64,000 nucleotides of DNA, taken from positions 9,532,501 through 9,596,500 of the forward strand of contig NZ_CP166850.1 of the NCBI RefSeq assembly GCF_041346945.1, written 5' to 3'. The translations under genes were made by a program, and so were the position numbers. This stretch comes from Amycolatopsis sp. cg9. Its GTDB lineage: Bacteria; Actinomycetota; Actinomycetes; Mycobacteriales; Pseudonocardiaceae. Under the pieces are notes generated by a model that saw only the letters and a program-made list of their open reading frames with translations, was not told the origin of the DNA and ran no database searches. Shown piece by piece: positions 16,953 to 24,552 of this stretch (position 1 is its first letter; each line of letters starts with the position of its first letter).

Positions 16953-17005
16953 GTTCACATCCATGAACGGAGTCTGTTATAGTGATTATGTTCATCCATA
17001 AGAAC
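16953..17005. promoter_or_regulatory. Divergent overlapping promoters with two IclR-type operators
   Basis: Plus-strand promoter: TTCACA at 16954-16959, 18-bp spacer, TATAGT at 16978-16983, reading into iclR-udh. Minus-strand promoter: TTCTTA (complement of 16999-17004), 17-bp spacer, TATAAC (complement of 16976-16981), reading into the transporter operon. The two -10 boxes overlap. Two 16-bp inverted repeats of form GTTC-N8-GAAC lie at 16953-16968 and 16990-17005, 37 bp apart, each covering one -35 box. This fits autorepression plus repression of the operon by the IclR protein, released by a pathway metabolite. Binding itself is inferred. Confidence 0.75.
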
Positions 17006-17065
17006 GTTGTTCGGGACGCTAATATGGCCGGAGTCACAAGTCAACGGCCGGACGGAGGAGCACAA

Positions 17066-17875
17066 ATGCCGCAGAAGGTGGACAACCCGGTAGCGGTCGA
17101 CGGCCCTCCCGCCGAATCGTCGGGGGTCAAGTCCGCGCGCCGGGCCGTCGACCTCATCGAGACGTTCGCGGCGAACGACGTCTGGCTGTCGCTGTCCGAC
17201 CTACACGCGCGCACGGGCTTTCCGCGCTCGTCGCTGCACGGCCTGCTGCGGACGCTGCTGGAGGCCGGCTGGCTGGAGGCGGACGCCAACACCGCGCGCT
17301 ACCGCCTCGGCGTCCGCGCGCTGATCTGCGGCACGGCGTACCTGGACCGCGACGCCGTCGTCCCGTTCGCGACGGAAGCACTGGAGCGCATCCGGGAGAA
17401 GACCGGCTTCACCGCGCACTTCGCCCGCCGCAACGGCACCGAGGTCGTCTACCTGGAGACGCGCGAGTCGCAGCGCTCCACGCACCTCGTCTCCCGCGTC
17501 GGGCGCACGCTGCCCACGCACGCGACCGCGCTGGGCAAGGCGCTGCTGGCCGAGCTGACGCACGACGAGATCGAGGCGCTGATGCCGGCGTCGCTGACCG
17601 CGCTGACCCCGAACACCATCACCACGCTCGAAGCCCTGCACGCCGAGTGCGCCGCGACCCGCGAGCGCGGGTACGCCGCCGAGGTCGAGGAGGGCACGCT
17701 GGGCGTCCGGTGCGTCGCCGCGGTGATCCCCTACCGGATCCCGGGCACCGACGCGATCAGCTGCTCGATGCCGATCTCCCAGGTGACCGACGCCGACGCC
17801 CGCCGCGTCGGCGAGCTGCTCGCCGAAACCACCGCCGAGCTCGGGCAGCAGCTGCGCCGGGCCGGCATTCGCTGA
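17066..17875 (+). CDS. IclR-family transcriptional regulator
   Basis: 269 residues. The winged helix-turn-helix spans about 20-75 (LSLSDLHARTGFPRSSLHGLLRTL), followed by the IclR effector domain with the typical VYLETRESQRSTHLVSRVG, LPTHATALGKALLA and ISCSMPISQV segments. I chose ATG 17066 because GGAGGAG lies 6 bases upstream; GTG/ATG codons at 16982, 16988 and 17024 fall in the promoter region and lack such a site. It diverges from the transporter operon and precedes udh, so it probably controls uronate catabolism. The effector could be a uronate or an aldarate. Confidence 0.9.
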   Translation: MPQKVDNPVAVDGPPAESSGVKSARRAVDLIETFAANDVWLSLSDLHARTGFPRSSLHGLLRTLLEAGWLEADANTARYRLGVRALICGTAYLDRDAVVPFATEALERIREKTGFTAHFARRNGTEVVYLETRESQRSTHLVSRVGRTLPTHATALGKALLAELTHDEIEALMPASLTALTPNTITTLEALHAECAATRERGYAAEVEEGTLGVRCVAAVIPYRIPGTDAISCSMPISQVTDADARRVGELLAETTAELGQQLRRAGIR

Positions 17876-17901
17876 CCGCCGCCCTTACCGAGAGGAAATC
17901 C

Positions 17902-18708
17902 ATGACGGACCAGCGTGTGCTCATCACCGGGTCGGCGGGTGTCGTCGGCACCCTGATGCGCCCCCGCTTGAAGCGCGACGGCCGGGTGCTGCGCCTGCTC
18001 GACCTGGCGCCGCAGACGGCGTCGGACGCCTCCGAAGAGGTCGTGACGGCGTCGGTGACCGACCCCGAGGCGATGGCCGCGGCGTGCGAGGGCGTCGACG
18101 CGCTGATCCACCTCGGCGGGCACAGCCGCGAGAACTCGTGGGAAGCGACCCTGGACGTCAACATCAACGGGACGCAGACGGTCCTGGAGGCGGCCCGTTC
18201 CGCCGGGATCAGCCGCGTCGTCCTGGCGTCGAGCAACCACGCGGTCGGCTTCCGCCGCAACGACGAGGACCTCCCGGCGGACTCGTCCCCGCGCCCGGAC
18301 ACGTACTACGGCGTATCCAAGGCGGCGATCGAGGCGCTGGGGAGCCTGTACCACTCGCGGTTCGGCATGGACGTCATCGTGATCCGGATCGGCTCGTGCT
18401 TCGAGACGCCGTTGCCGCTGGGCCCGCGCGGCCTGACGACGTGGCTGTCCCCGGACGACGGCGCCCGGCTGTTCGAAGCCTGCCTCTCGGCACCGTCGCC
18501 CGGGTACCGGCTGATCTGGGGCGTCTCGGACAACACGCGCCGGATCTACTCGCTGGCGGAAGCCGAGGCGCTGGGCTACAAGTCCTTGGACGACGCCGAG
18601 GTGTACGCGGAGCAGCTGGCCTCTCGCCCCGCCCCCACGGGGGCGGCGGCCGAGTACGTCGGCGGCCCGTTCTGCACGGCACCCCTGGGTGTCTTCAACC
18701 CGCTCTGA
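17902..18708 (+). CDS. udh: Uronate dehydrogenase
   Basis: 268 residues of the extended SDR/epimerase superfamily. Cofactor motif GSAGVVG lies at about residue 10, the active-site Ser in VLASSNHAVGF and the YxxxK pair in YYGVSKAAIE. The compact length and the HAVGFRRN segment are typical of NAD-dependent uronate dehydrogenase (EC 1.1.1.203), which oxidises D-glucuronate or D-galacturonate to the aldaro-lactone. This supplies the aldarate used by GudD. The gene lies 26 bp after iclR with a GAGAGGAAA ribosome binding site. A lactonase for the aldaro-lactone is not obvious unless the unknown 376-residue protein serves. Confidence 0.88.
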   Translation: MTDQRVLITGSAGVVGTLMRPRLKRDGRVLRLLDLAPQTASDASEEVVTASVTDPEAMAAACEGVDALIHLGGHSRENSWEATLDVNINGTQTVLEAARSAGISRVVLASSNHAVGFRRNDEDLPADSSPRPDTYYGVSKAAIEALGSLYHSRFGMDVIVIRIGSCFETPLPLGPRGLTTWLSPDDGARLFEACLSAPSPGYRLIWGVSDNTRRIYSLAEAEALGYKSLDDAEVYAEQLASRPAPTGAAAEYVGGPFCTAPLGVFNPL

Positions 18709-18717
18709 CGGTCTTAC

Positions 18718-18753
18718 GGAAGCCGCGAGGGTACTAGTACCTTCGCGGCTTCC
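18718..18753. terminator. Terminator after udh
   Basis: A 36-bp inverted repeat, GGAAGCCGCGAGGGTACT against its near-complement with one mismatch, 9 bp after the udh stop. It isolates the uronate locus from the deacetylase gene downstream. Confidence 0.75.
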
Positions 18754-18784
18754 TCGTCTCTCCGGGTGCGGCCAGGGTGGCGCC

Positions 18785-19516
18785 ATGATCTTGAAATCCC
18801 GCCGCGCGCGGAAGTGGGCCATCGTCGTGGCGAGCGTGCTGGTCGTCGTGCTCGCCGGCGCGGTCACGCTGTTCGAAGTCTCGAAGTCGCGGACCTTCCA
18901 GTTCTTCGGCACGCTCGTGAACCGCGTCGAGACCACCGAGAAGGTCGTCGCCCTCACCTTCGACGACGGGCCGGACCCCGCGGGCGCGCACGCCGTGCTG
19001 GAGACGCTCGGAGCCCGCCAGGTCACGGCGACCTTCTTCCTCATCGGCCGGGACATCGCCGCGCACCCCGGGCTCGCGCACGACATCGCCGCGGCGGGCC
19101 ACGAAATCGGCAACCACAGCTTCAGCCACGAGCGCATGATCGGCGTGACGCCCGCCTGGGTCGCCGACGAGGTCGAGGCCACCGACGCGCTCATCCGCAC
19201 CACCGGCTATTCCGGCGAAATCCTCTTCCGGCCGCCGAACGGCAAGAAGCTCTTCGCCCTCCCGCACTACCTCGCCGAGCACGACCGCACCACGATCACC
19301 TGGGACGTCGAGCCGGACTCCGACGGGGCGCCGGACGCCGCGGCCGTCGAGAACGCCACCGTCGACCAGGTGCGGCCCGGCTCGATCGTGCTGCTGCACG
19401 GCATGTACGCCGCGCGCGAGCAGACCCGGCGGGCGATCGGGCCGATCATCGACCGGCTCAAGCAGCGCGGCTACCGGTTCGTGACCGTGTCGCAGCTGCT
19501 GGCAGCCCGACGCTGA
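18785..19516 (+). CDS. Membrane-anchored polysaccharide deacetylase (NodB/CE4)
   Basis: 243 residues. One N-terminal helix (about 13-33, WAIVVASVLVVVLAGAVTLF) acts as signal anchor. The NodB domain follows: motif 1 ALTFDDGPDP with the catalytic and metal Asp pair, motif 2 GNHSFSHERM with the two metal His, motif 3 FRPPNGKK and a late SIVLLHG. All catalytic residues are present, so it should remove N- or O-acetyl groups from peptidoglycan or an extracellular glycan. I start at ATG 18785, just before the basic MILKSRRARK stretch; upstream codons of the open frame lie in the terminator. Its last 59 bp overlap the 3' end of the convergent kinase gene. Confidence 0.87.
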   Translation: MILKSRRARKWAIVVASVLVVVLAGAVTLFEVSKSRTFQFFGTLVNRVETTEKVVALTFDDGPDPAGAHAVLETLGARQVTATFFLIGRDIAAHPGLAHDIAAAGHEIGNHSFSHERMIGVTPAWVADEVEATDALIRTTGYSGEILFRPPNGKKLFALPHYLAEHDRTTITWDVEPDSDGAPDAAAVENATVDQVRPGSIVLLHGMYAAREQTRRAIGPIIDRLKQRGYRFVTVSQLLAARR

Positions 19517-20447
19517 CGACCCACTCGCCGTCCCGCGGCCCGTGCGTCAGCACTCCCCCGGCCGCCGCGGCTTGCTCCGCGAGGCCGGCGAGACCGTACC
19601 CGCCGCCCGTGGGGGGACTTCCCTTGAGCGGGTTGCGCGCGGTGATCGTCACGCGCTCGCCCACTTCGACGCCGAACCGCAGCCGGACGCCGGGACCGTT
19701 GTGCCGCAACGCGTTCACCGCCGTCTCCGCGACGAACCGCTCGGCCAGCTCCCGCACCGGGTGCGGCAGCGCGGGCAGCACCGGGTCGCGGTCGAGGACC
19801 AACCCGGCGGTGCGCAGCCGGGCGAGCACCTCGGCGAGGTCGGGCGCGCGGTCGGCGTCGTCGCGGAGGTCGTCGAGGGTGCGCCGGACCAGCGTGAGCG
19901 CGCCGCGCCCGGCGGCCAGGAGGGTGTCGAGGCGTTCGCGGTCGGCGTCGGTGAGGTGCCCGACCGCGCGCAGCGTCTCCGCCTGCACCAGCATGACGGC
20001 CGTGGTCTGGGCGAGCGTGTCGTGCAGCCGCCGGGCCGCGCGCTCGGCCCGGTCGGCGAGCGCCCGGCGGCGTTCGGCGCCGAGCAGCCAGGCGACCGCG
20101 CAGATCGTGATGGCCAGCAGCGTGCCGTCGAACGGGCCCTTGGCCGGGAACACGGCCGCGCCGGCCACGAGCGCCGCCGCGGCCGCGAGCCACCGCTGCG
20201 GCGTGCTGTAGAGCGCGAGCAGCACCGGCACGTACATCGTGTTGCGCGGCTGGTCGAGCAGCAGGTGCCCGGCCGTCGCGAGGGTGACGACCACCAGCAC
20301 GAGGGCGGGCGCGCGGCGCGACCACAGCAGCGGGACCAGCTGGACCGCGCTGAGCAGCGCCGCGACCCAGCCCTGGTGCGGGGTCCAGGCACCGCTGGCG
20401 AAGAACACCGCCGCGGCCGCGGCCGTCGTGACGAAGGACTGACGCAT
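19458..20447 (-). CDS. NarL-type sensor histidine kinase
   Basis: 329 residues starting at ATG 20447. Four to five hydrophobic segments fill the first 150 residues with short loops, so the sensor is membrane-embedded. The HisKA_3 box is RRLHDTLAQTTAVMLVQAE with the phospho-His near residue 166, followed by LVRRTLDDLRDD. The ATPase domain has ETAVNALRHN and GGGYGLAGLAEQAAAAGG. It faces its response regulator head to head across 24 bp. A longer upstream reading frame is only the shadow of the regulator gene. The signal is unknown; small kinases like this often sense membrane stress or cell-wall agents. Confidence 0.87.
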   Translation of the reverse strand: MRQSFVTTAAAAAVFFASGAWTPHQGWVAALLSAVQLVPLLWSRRAPALVLVVVTLATAGHLLLDQPRNTMYVPVLLALYSTPQRWLAAAAALVAGAAVFPAKGPFDGTLLAITICAVAWLLGAERRRALADRAERAARRLHDTLAQTTAVMLVQAETLRAVGHLTDADRERLDTLLAAGRGALTLVRRTLDDLRDDADRAPDLAEVLARLRTAGLVLDRDPVLPALPHPVRELAERFVAETAVNALRHNGPGVRLRFGVEVGERVTITARNPLKGSPPTGGGYGLAGLAEQAAAAGGVLTHGPRDGEWVVSVGLPAAATRSRTGSRAA

Positions 20448-20471
20448 GTGCCCGACAGTAGAGTCGAACGC
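20448..20471. promoter_or_regulatory. Back-to-back leaderless promoters of the two-component pair
   Basis: On the plus strand TAGAGT (20459-20464) is seven bases before the regulator GTG. On the minus strand TACTGT (complement of 20455-20460) is seven bases before the kinase ATG. The two -10 boxes overlap by two bases and each would start transcription at the start codon. No good -35 box is seen on either side. Confidence 0.5.
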
Positions 20472-21050
20472 GTGATCCGGGTTCAGGTCGTCGACGACCA
20501 CGCGCTGGTGCGCGAGGGCATCGCGCTGATCCTGGGCGCGCAGCCGGACCTCGACGTCGTCGCGCAGTACGGGAGCGGCCCGGAGCTGCTCACTTCCGCC
20601 GTCGAGGCCGATGTCGTGCTGCTCGACCTCTACCTGCCCGGCATGGACGGCCTCGAAGTCCTGCGCCGGCTCCCGGCCACGGCACCGCGGGTGCTGATGC
20701 TGACCACGGTCGGGCGGCCCCGCGAAATCCGCGAAGCGCTCAACGCGGGCGCGGCCGGGTTCGTCCTCAAGGACTCGTCCGGCGACGAGCTGGCGGCCGC
20801 CGTCCGGGCCGCCCACCACGGCGTGGCCGCGCTGAGCCCGGCGGTGGCGTCGGCCTTGACCGCGGGCGGCGCGCTGACGCCGCGGGAGCGGGACGTGCTG
20901 GAGCTGCTCGGCGAAGGACTGTCCAACCGGGACATCGCGGCCCGGCTGCGGCTGGCCGAGCGGACGGTGAAGGTGCACGTCGGGAACGTCCTGGCCAAGC
21001 TGGGCGTCACGAGCCGCACGCAGGCGGCGCTGCTGGCCAGGGACCGGTGA
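20472..21050 (+). CDS. NarL/LuxR-type response regulator
   Basis: 192 residues. The receiver domain has VVDDHALVREG, the phospho-acceptor Asp in VVLLDLYLPGMDG (near residue 52), the Thr in LMLTT and the Lys in FVLKDSS. The output domain is a LuxR helix-turn-helix, LTPRERDVLELLGEGLSNRDIAARL...TVKVHV, near residues 135-190. It is the partner of the adjacent histidine kinase. The GTG start is supported by a -10 box seven bases upstream. Its stop overlaps the GTG of the next gene (GTGA), so the kinase-fold protein downstream is co-expressed with it. Confidence 0.9.
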   Translation: MIRVQVVDDHALVREGIALILGAQPDLDVVAQYGSGPELLTSAVEADVVLLDLYLPGMDGLEVLRRLPATAPRVLMLTTVGRPREIREALNAGAAGFVLKDSSGDELAAAVRAAHHGVAALSPAVASALTAGGALTPRERDVLELLGEGLSNRDIAARLRLAERTVKVHVGNVLAKLGVTSRTQAALLARDR

Positions 21051-21943
21051 TCGCGGCGTGGTGCGCGGCGCACCTGGGCAGCACCCCGGTCGGGGTGCTG
21101 TTCGAGCGCCGGTCGTTGTCGGACGTCACCGGGCTGCGGCTGGCCGACGGCCGCGAGGTCGTGGTCAAGTCCCGTGCCGCCGACGGCCGGGCCGGGGCCT
21201 GCGTCGCCGCGCAGGAACACTTGGCGGACCGCGGGTTCCCGTGTCCCCGGCCGCTCACCGCGGTGACCGTCGCCGGCGGGCTGGCCGTGCACGCCGAGGA
21301 GTACCGGCCCGGCGGCGAGGTGCTCCGCGGCGACACGCCCGACGTCGCGGTGCGCTACGCGGCGGTGTTCGCGCGGCTGCTGGCCGAGCTGGCGGAGGTC
21401 CGCGTCCCGCCGCCGCTGCCGAACCCGCGCTGGACGCGGTGGGACCACGCCGGTCCGGGCTTGTGGCCGTCGATCGGCTTCCTGGACGAGCGGGACCAGA
21501 GCGCGGTGCCGGGGTATGTCGTCCGAGCGGCGGAGCGGACCCGCCACCGGCTGCTGGCCGCGGACCTGCCCTGCGTGCTGGGTCACGCCGACTTCGAAGC
21601 CCAGAACCTCCGCTGGCGCGACGGCGGGATCCGGGCCGTGCACGACTGGGACAGCCTGGCGTGGCTGCCGGAAGCGGCGCTCGTGGGTGCCGCCTCCGGG
21701 GCGTTCGCCAGCGACTCGCCACCGACGCTGGCGCCGGTCGCGAGCTCCGCGGCTTTCCTCGAGGCGTACCAGGACTTCCGCGGGCGGCGGTTCACCGCGG
21801 AAGAGCACGAAGTCGCTTGGGCGGCCGGACTCTGGCCCGCCCTGCACAACGCCCGCTGGGAAGCGCTGCACGGCGATCCCCCGGTGTGCGGTGCGGCCGT
21901 CCGCGCGCAGGCCGCCGAGCGGCTCCGCCGGGCGAACGCTTGA
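21047..21943 (+). CDS. Aminoglycoside-phosphotransferase-fold protein
   Basis: 298 residues. The Brenner motif is visible as VLGHADFEAQNLRW (HxDxxxxN) and the metal-binding Asp as AVHDWDSLAW. The N-terminal lobe has the strand GREVVVKSRA with a candidate ATP-binding Lys. This is the APH/choline kinase fold, which phosphorylates small hydroxyl compounds, but no specific subfamily is recognised. The GTG start overlaps the response regulator stop, which suggests a coupled function with the two-component system. An antibiotic resistance role is possible but not shown. Confidence 0.8.
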   Translation: MIAAWCAAHLGSTPVGVLFERRSLSDVTGLRLADGREVVVKSRAADGRAGACVAAQEHLADRGFPCPRPLTAVTVAGGLAVHAEEYRPGGEVLRGDTPDVAVRYAAVFARLLAELAEVRVPPPLPNPRWTRWDHAGPGLWPSIGFLDERDQSAVPGYVVRAAERTRHRLLAADLPCVLGHADFEAQNLRWRDGGIRAVHDWDSLAWLPEAALVGAASGAFASDSPPTLAPVASSAAFLEAYQDFRGRRFTAEEHEVAWAAGLWPALHNARWEALHGDPPVCGAAVRAQAAERLRRANA

Positions 21944-21986
21944 CCTTGTACGCCCCTTGTACGGCCCCGCCATACCGTCGCGCGCC

Positions 21987-23255
21987 ATGTCGAAGAAGCT
22001 GCTTTCGCTGGGCGTGTTCGCCGCCCTCGCGGCCACCGCCTTCACCGCCACCGACGCGGCCGCCGCGCCGAAGACCTACTACGTCGATCAGGTTTCCGGT
22101 AGTGACGCGGCGGCCGGGACGTCGCAGTCGGCGCCGTGGAAGTCCCTCGCCAAGGTCGCCGCGACCACCCTGGCCCCCGGGGACACCGTGCTGCTGCGCC
22201 GCGGCCGGACCTGGAGCGGCGGGCTCGCCGTCCGCGGCTCCGGCAGCGCGACCGCGCCGGTGACCATCGGCGCCTACGGCACCGGCGCGCGCCCGATCGT
22301 CCAGGGGAACGAAGAAGCCTGCGTCGACCTGCCGGGGAACTACCTCACGGTGCAGGACCTGCAGATCGGCGTCGCGGCCGACGCCGGGCGCTGCTCCTGG
22401 GCGGGTGTCGAGGTCGGCGGGGACCACGACAAGGTGCTCTCGAACTACATCACGGGCGCCGGAGCGGGCGTCTACATCGCGCCGAGCGCCGACGGCACCG
22501 AAGTCACGCAGAACGACCTCGTCGACAACAACCACATGACCGTCGTGACGCCGGGCGGCAGCGACGACTCGGGCGCGTTCGCGATCCTGGTGCAGGGCAA
22601 CGGGTCCGACATCGGCTGGAACCGGATCAGCGGCTCGATCGCGGTGAGCGACGACTTCGGCGGCCTCGACGGCGCCGCGGTCGAGATCTTCTACGGCTCG
22701 GGCAACGTCATCCACCACAACATTTCCGAGGACAACGAGTCCTTCACCGAGCTCGGCACCGACGCCGACGACCCCGACGGCGTGTCCCGCGACAACGTCT
22801 ACGAGTACAACGCCGTGTTCGGCGCCAAGACCCGCGGCGGCATCGTGACGCGCGGGGCCGACGACCGGAACGGCCCGGTGACCGGCACGGTCTTCCGCAA
22901 CAACTCGGTCCGGCTGAGCAACGCCGACTCCGAGGGTTTCGTCTGCTACGGCGGCTGCACGAACCAGACGCTGGAGCTCACGCAGAACGTCGTCCAGGCC
23001 GCCATGAAGGTCGGGTACGCCGACACCGGCTGGACCGCCACCGACCACAACGTCTTCTTCGGCGGCCAGCAGCAGTTCACGCCGGGCGCCACGGACAAGG
23101 TCGCCGACCCGAAGTTCACCTCGGCCACGAACCTGGTCCTCACCGCCGGCAGCCCGGCGATCGGCCTCGGCACGACGAAGTACGCGGACGTCGACGTCGA
23201 CGGCACCGCGATCGGCACGCGGATCGACGCGGGCGCCTACCAGTTCACCCCGTGA
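21987..23255 (+). CDS. Secreted right-handed beta-helix protein
   Basis: 422 residues. A Sec signal peptide (MSKKLLSLGVFAALAATAFTATDAAAA) is followed by YYVDQVSGSDAAAGTSQSAPW, the usual opening of parallel beta-helix proteins. Then come Asn/Asp/Gly-rich repeats such as NVIHHNISEDN and NVYEYNAVFG, as in pectate-lyase-like and DUF1565-type proteins. No clear catalytic triad can be assigned. It may bind or cleave a polysaccharide outside the cell. An ATG at 21987 gives the signal peptide directly; the longer frame upstream is a shadow of the kinase-fold gene. The last 11 bp overlap the convergent TetR gene. Confidence 0.8.
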   Translation: MSKKLLSLGVFAALAATAFTATDAAAAPKTYYVDQVSGSDAAAGTSQSAPWKSLAKVAATTLAPGDTVLLRRGRTWSGGLAVRGSGSATAPVTIGAYGTGARPIVQGNEEACVDLPGNYLTVQDLQIGVAADAGRCSWAGVEVGGDHDKVLSNYITGAGAGVYIAPSADGTEVTQNDLVDNNHMTVVTPGGSDDSGAFAILVQGNGSDIGWNRISGSIAVSDDFGGLDGAAVEIFYGSGNVIHHNISEDNESFTELGTDADDPDGVSRDNVYEYNAVFGAKTRGGIVTRGADDRNGPVTGTVFRNNSVRLSNADSEGFVCYGGCTNQTLELTQNVVQAAMKVGYADTGWTATDHNVFFGGQQQFTPGATDKVADPKFTSATNLVLTAGSPAIGLGTTKYADVDVDGTAIGTRIDAGAYQFTP

Positions 23256-23862
23256 CGTACCGCGTCAGCATCGCGACCATCTCGTTCTCCAGCTTCCCGG
23301 CGTCCACCGGCTCGTGGTCGGCCACGAGCTGGTGGACGACGAGCTCGGTCGTGGTGACGCAGAGCCGGGCCGCCGTCTCCGTGTCGGCCACCCGGACCTC
23401 GGGGTGGTTGTCGAACAGCTCTCGGACGTAGCCGACCAGGGACTGCTTCAGCAGCGCGACCTTGTCGAGGAGCTCCTTCGACCGCGGCGCCTGTTCCATG
23501 AGCAGGCGCAGCAGCTGCGGGTTGCCGAGGTGGGTCTCGATCGCGCCGCGGACGAAGACGCGGAAGATCTCCTCGATGGAGGCGGGCAGTTCCCCGTGCT
23601 GGATCCGTTCCGTGGCGGCGGTGCCTTCGTCGAGGTGGCGGACCAGCAGCTCGGCCAGGATCGCGTCCTTGTTCGGGAAGTACTGGTACAGCGAGCCGAT
23701 GGAGATGCCGGCGTGCTTGGCGATGCGGTTGGTGGTGCCAGCGGCGTAGCCGAACTCGCCGAAAACGTGAGCAGCCGCGGTCAGGATCCGCTCCCGGGTC
23801 AGCTCGGCGCGGACCTGACGCGGCTGTTTACGTGGCTGGATGCGGCGCTCGCCCGAACTCAC
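23245..23862 (-). CDS. TetR-family regulator
   Basis: 205 residues. The helix-turn-helix lies at about 20-65: TRERILTAAAHVFGEFGYAAGTTNRIAKHAGISIGSLYQYFPNKDAIL, the standard TetR pattern. The C-terminal ligand domain resembles the type with VxxLxxxLxxxEN(E)M endings found next to small flavoprotein or transporter operons. It faces the PPOX-reductase operon across 67 bp that hold two related inverted repeats, so it probably represses that operon and itself. The ligand is unknown. Confidence 0.9.
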   Translation of the reverse strand: MSSGERRIQPRKQPRQVRAELTRERILTAAAHVFGEFGYAAGTTNRIAKHAGISIGSLYQYFPNKDAILAELLVRHLDEGTAATERIQHGELPASIEEIFRVFVRGAIETHLGNPQLLRLLMEQAPRSKELLDKVALLKQSLVGYVRELFDNHPEVRVADTETAARLCVTTTELVVHQLVADHEPVDAGKLENEMVAMLTRYVTG

Positions 23863-23875
23863 GGCCCCTCCTCGC

Positions 23876-23919
23876 GCGCTGCTCGAAAGCGAGTAGCGCA
23901 GGATCTGAGTATTTGCTCA
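23876..23919. promoter_or_regulatory. Two candidate TetR operators
   Basis: Site 1 is a near-perfect inverted repeat, GCGCTGCTCG-AAAG-CGAGTAGCGC at 23876-23899. Site 2 is TGAGTATTTGCTCA at 23906-23919. Both contain the half-sites TGCTC and GAGTA, in opposite order. They lie between the divergent TetR and PPOX genes. Site 1 could also be an RNA hairpin. Confidence 0.55.
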
Positions 23920-23929
23920 TAATTGTGCC

Positions 23930-24550
23930 ATGACCAGCACAAACACGCTGAGCCGAGTCGCCATGGCCGAGGTTCGGGCCCGGCTGGGCGAGCCCGAAGC
24001 GATGATCGAAGCCAAGATCGGCGACCGCATCGACCGGCACGCCCGCCGCTTCATCGCCCATTCGCCGTTCCTGACGCTGGCCACCGCCGACGCCGCGGGC
24101 CGCGCCGACTGCTCGCCCCGTGGCGACTACCCCGGGTTCGTGAAGGTCCTCGGCGAACGCACCCTCGCCCTGCCCGACCGCACCGGCAACAAGATCGCCG
24201 ACTCCTTCCGCAACATCGCCGAGAACGACGGCGTCGGGCTGCTCTTCTTCGTCCCCGGCACGCGGGAAACCCTGCGGGTCAACGGCAGCGCGTACGTCAC
24301 CGACGAGCCCGATGTCCTGGCCCGGATGAGCACCGAGGCGAAGGAGCCGATGCTCGCCATCGTCGTCGAGGTCGAGCAGGTGTACTTCCACTGCGGCCGC
24401 GCGCTGATCCGCTCGCGGCTGTGGGATCCGGCGAGCCAGGCGCTGGCGGCCGAACTGCCTTCGGCGGGCGAGGTCGCCGCCGAGGCGATGGGCGCCGATC
24501 CCGAGCTCCTCGAGCGGATGCTCGAAGAGGGCTACCGGAAGCTGTACTGA
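23930..24550 (+). CDS. PPOX-class FMN-binding flavoprotein (MSMEG_1061-like)
   Basis: 206 residues. The split-barrel flavin fold is suggested by FLTLATADAAGRADCSPRGDYPGFVKV, LPDRTGNKIADSFRNI and GLLFFVPGTRETLRVNGSA, which are the conserved blocks of pyridoxamine-phosphate-oxidase-like proteins of the MSMEG_1061 type. These bind FMN or F420 and reduce or oxidise small molecules; substrates are largely unknown. The gene starts 67 bp from tetR and is followed after 2 bp by the ferredoxin reductase, so electrons may pass between the two products. No Shine-Dalgarno sequence is obvious before ATG 23930. Confidence 0.85.
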   Translation: MTSTNTLSRVAMAEVRARLGEPEAMIEAKIGDRIDRHARRFIAHSPFLTLATADAAGRADCSPRGDYPGFVKVLGERTLALPDRTGNKIADSFRNIAENDGVGLLFFVPGTRETLRVNGSAYVTDEPDVLARMSTEAKEPMLAIVVEVEQVYFHCGRALIRSRLWDPASQALAAELPSAGEVAAEAMGADPELLERMLEEGYRKLY

Positions 24551-24552
24551 CC

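Noticed and set aside
20448..20978. N-terminal extension of the histidine kinase by 177 codons
   Set aside because: These codons are antisense to the response regulator and contain no known domain; the kinase starts at ATG 20447.
21940..21976. Promoter TTGACC or TTGTAC with CATACC before the beta-helix gene
   Set aside because: Spacing is 25 bp for the first and 19 bp for the second, and the -10 match is poor; not strong enough to list.
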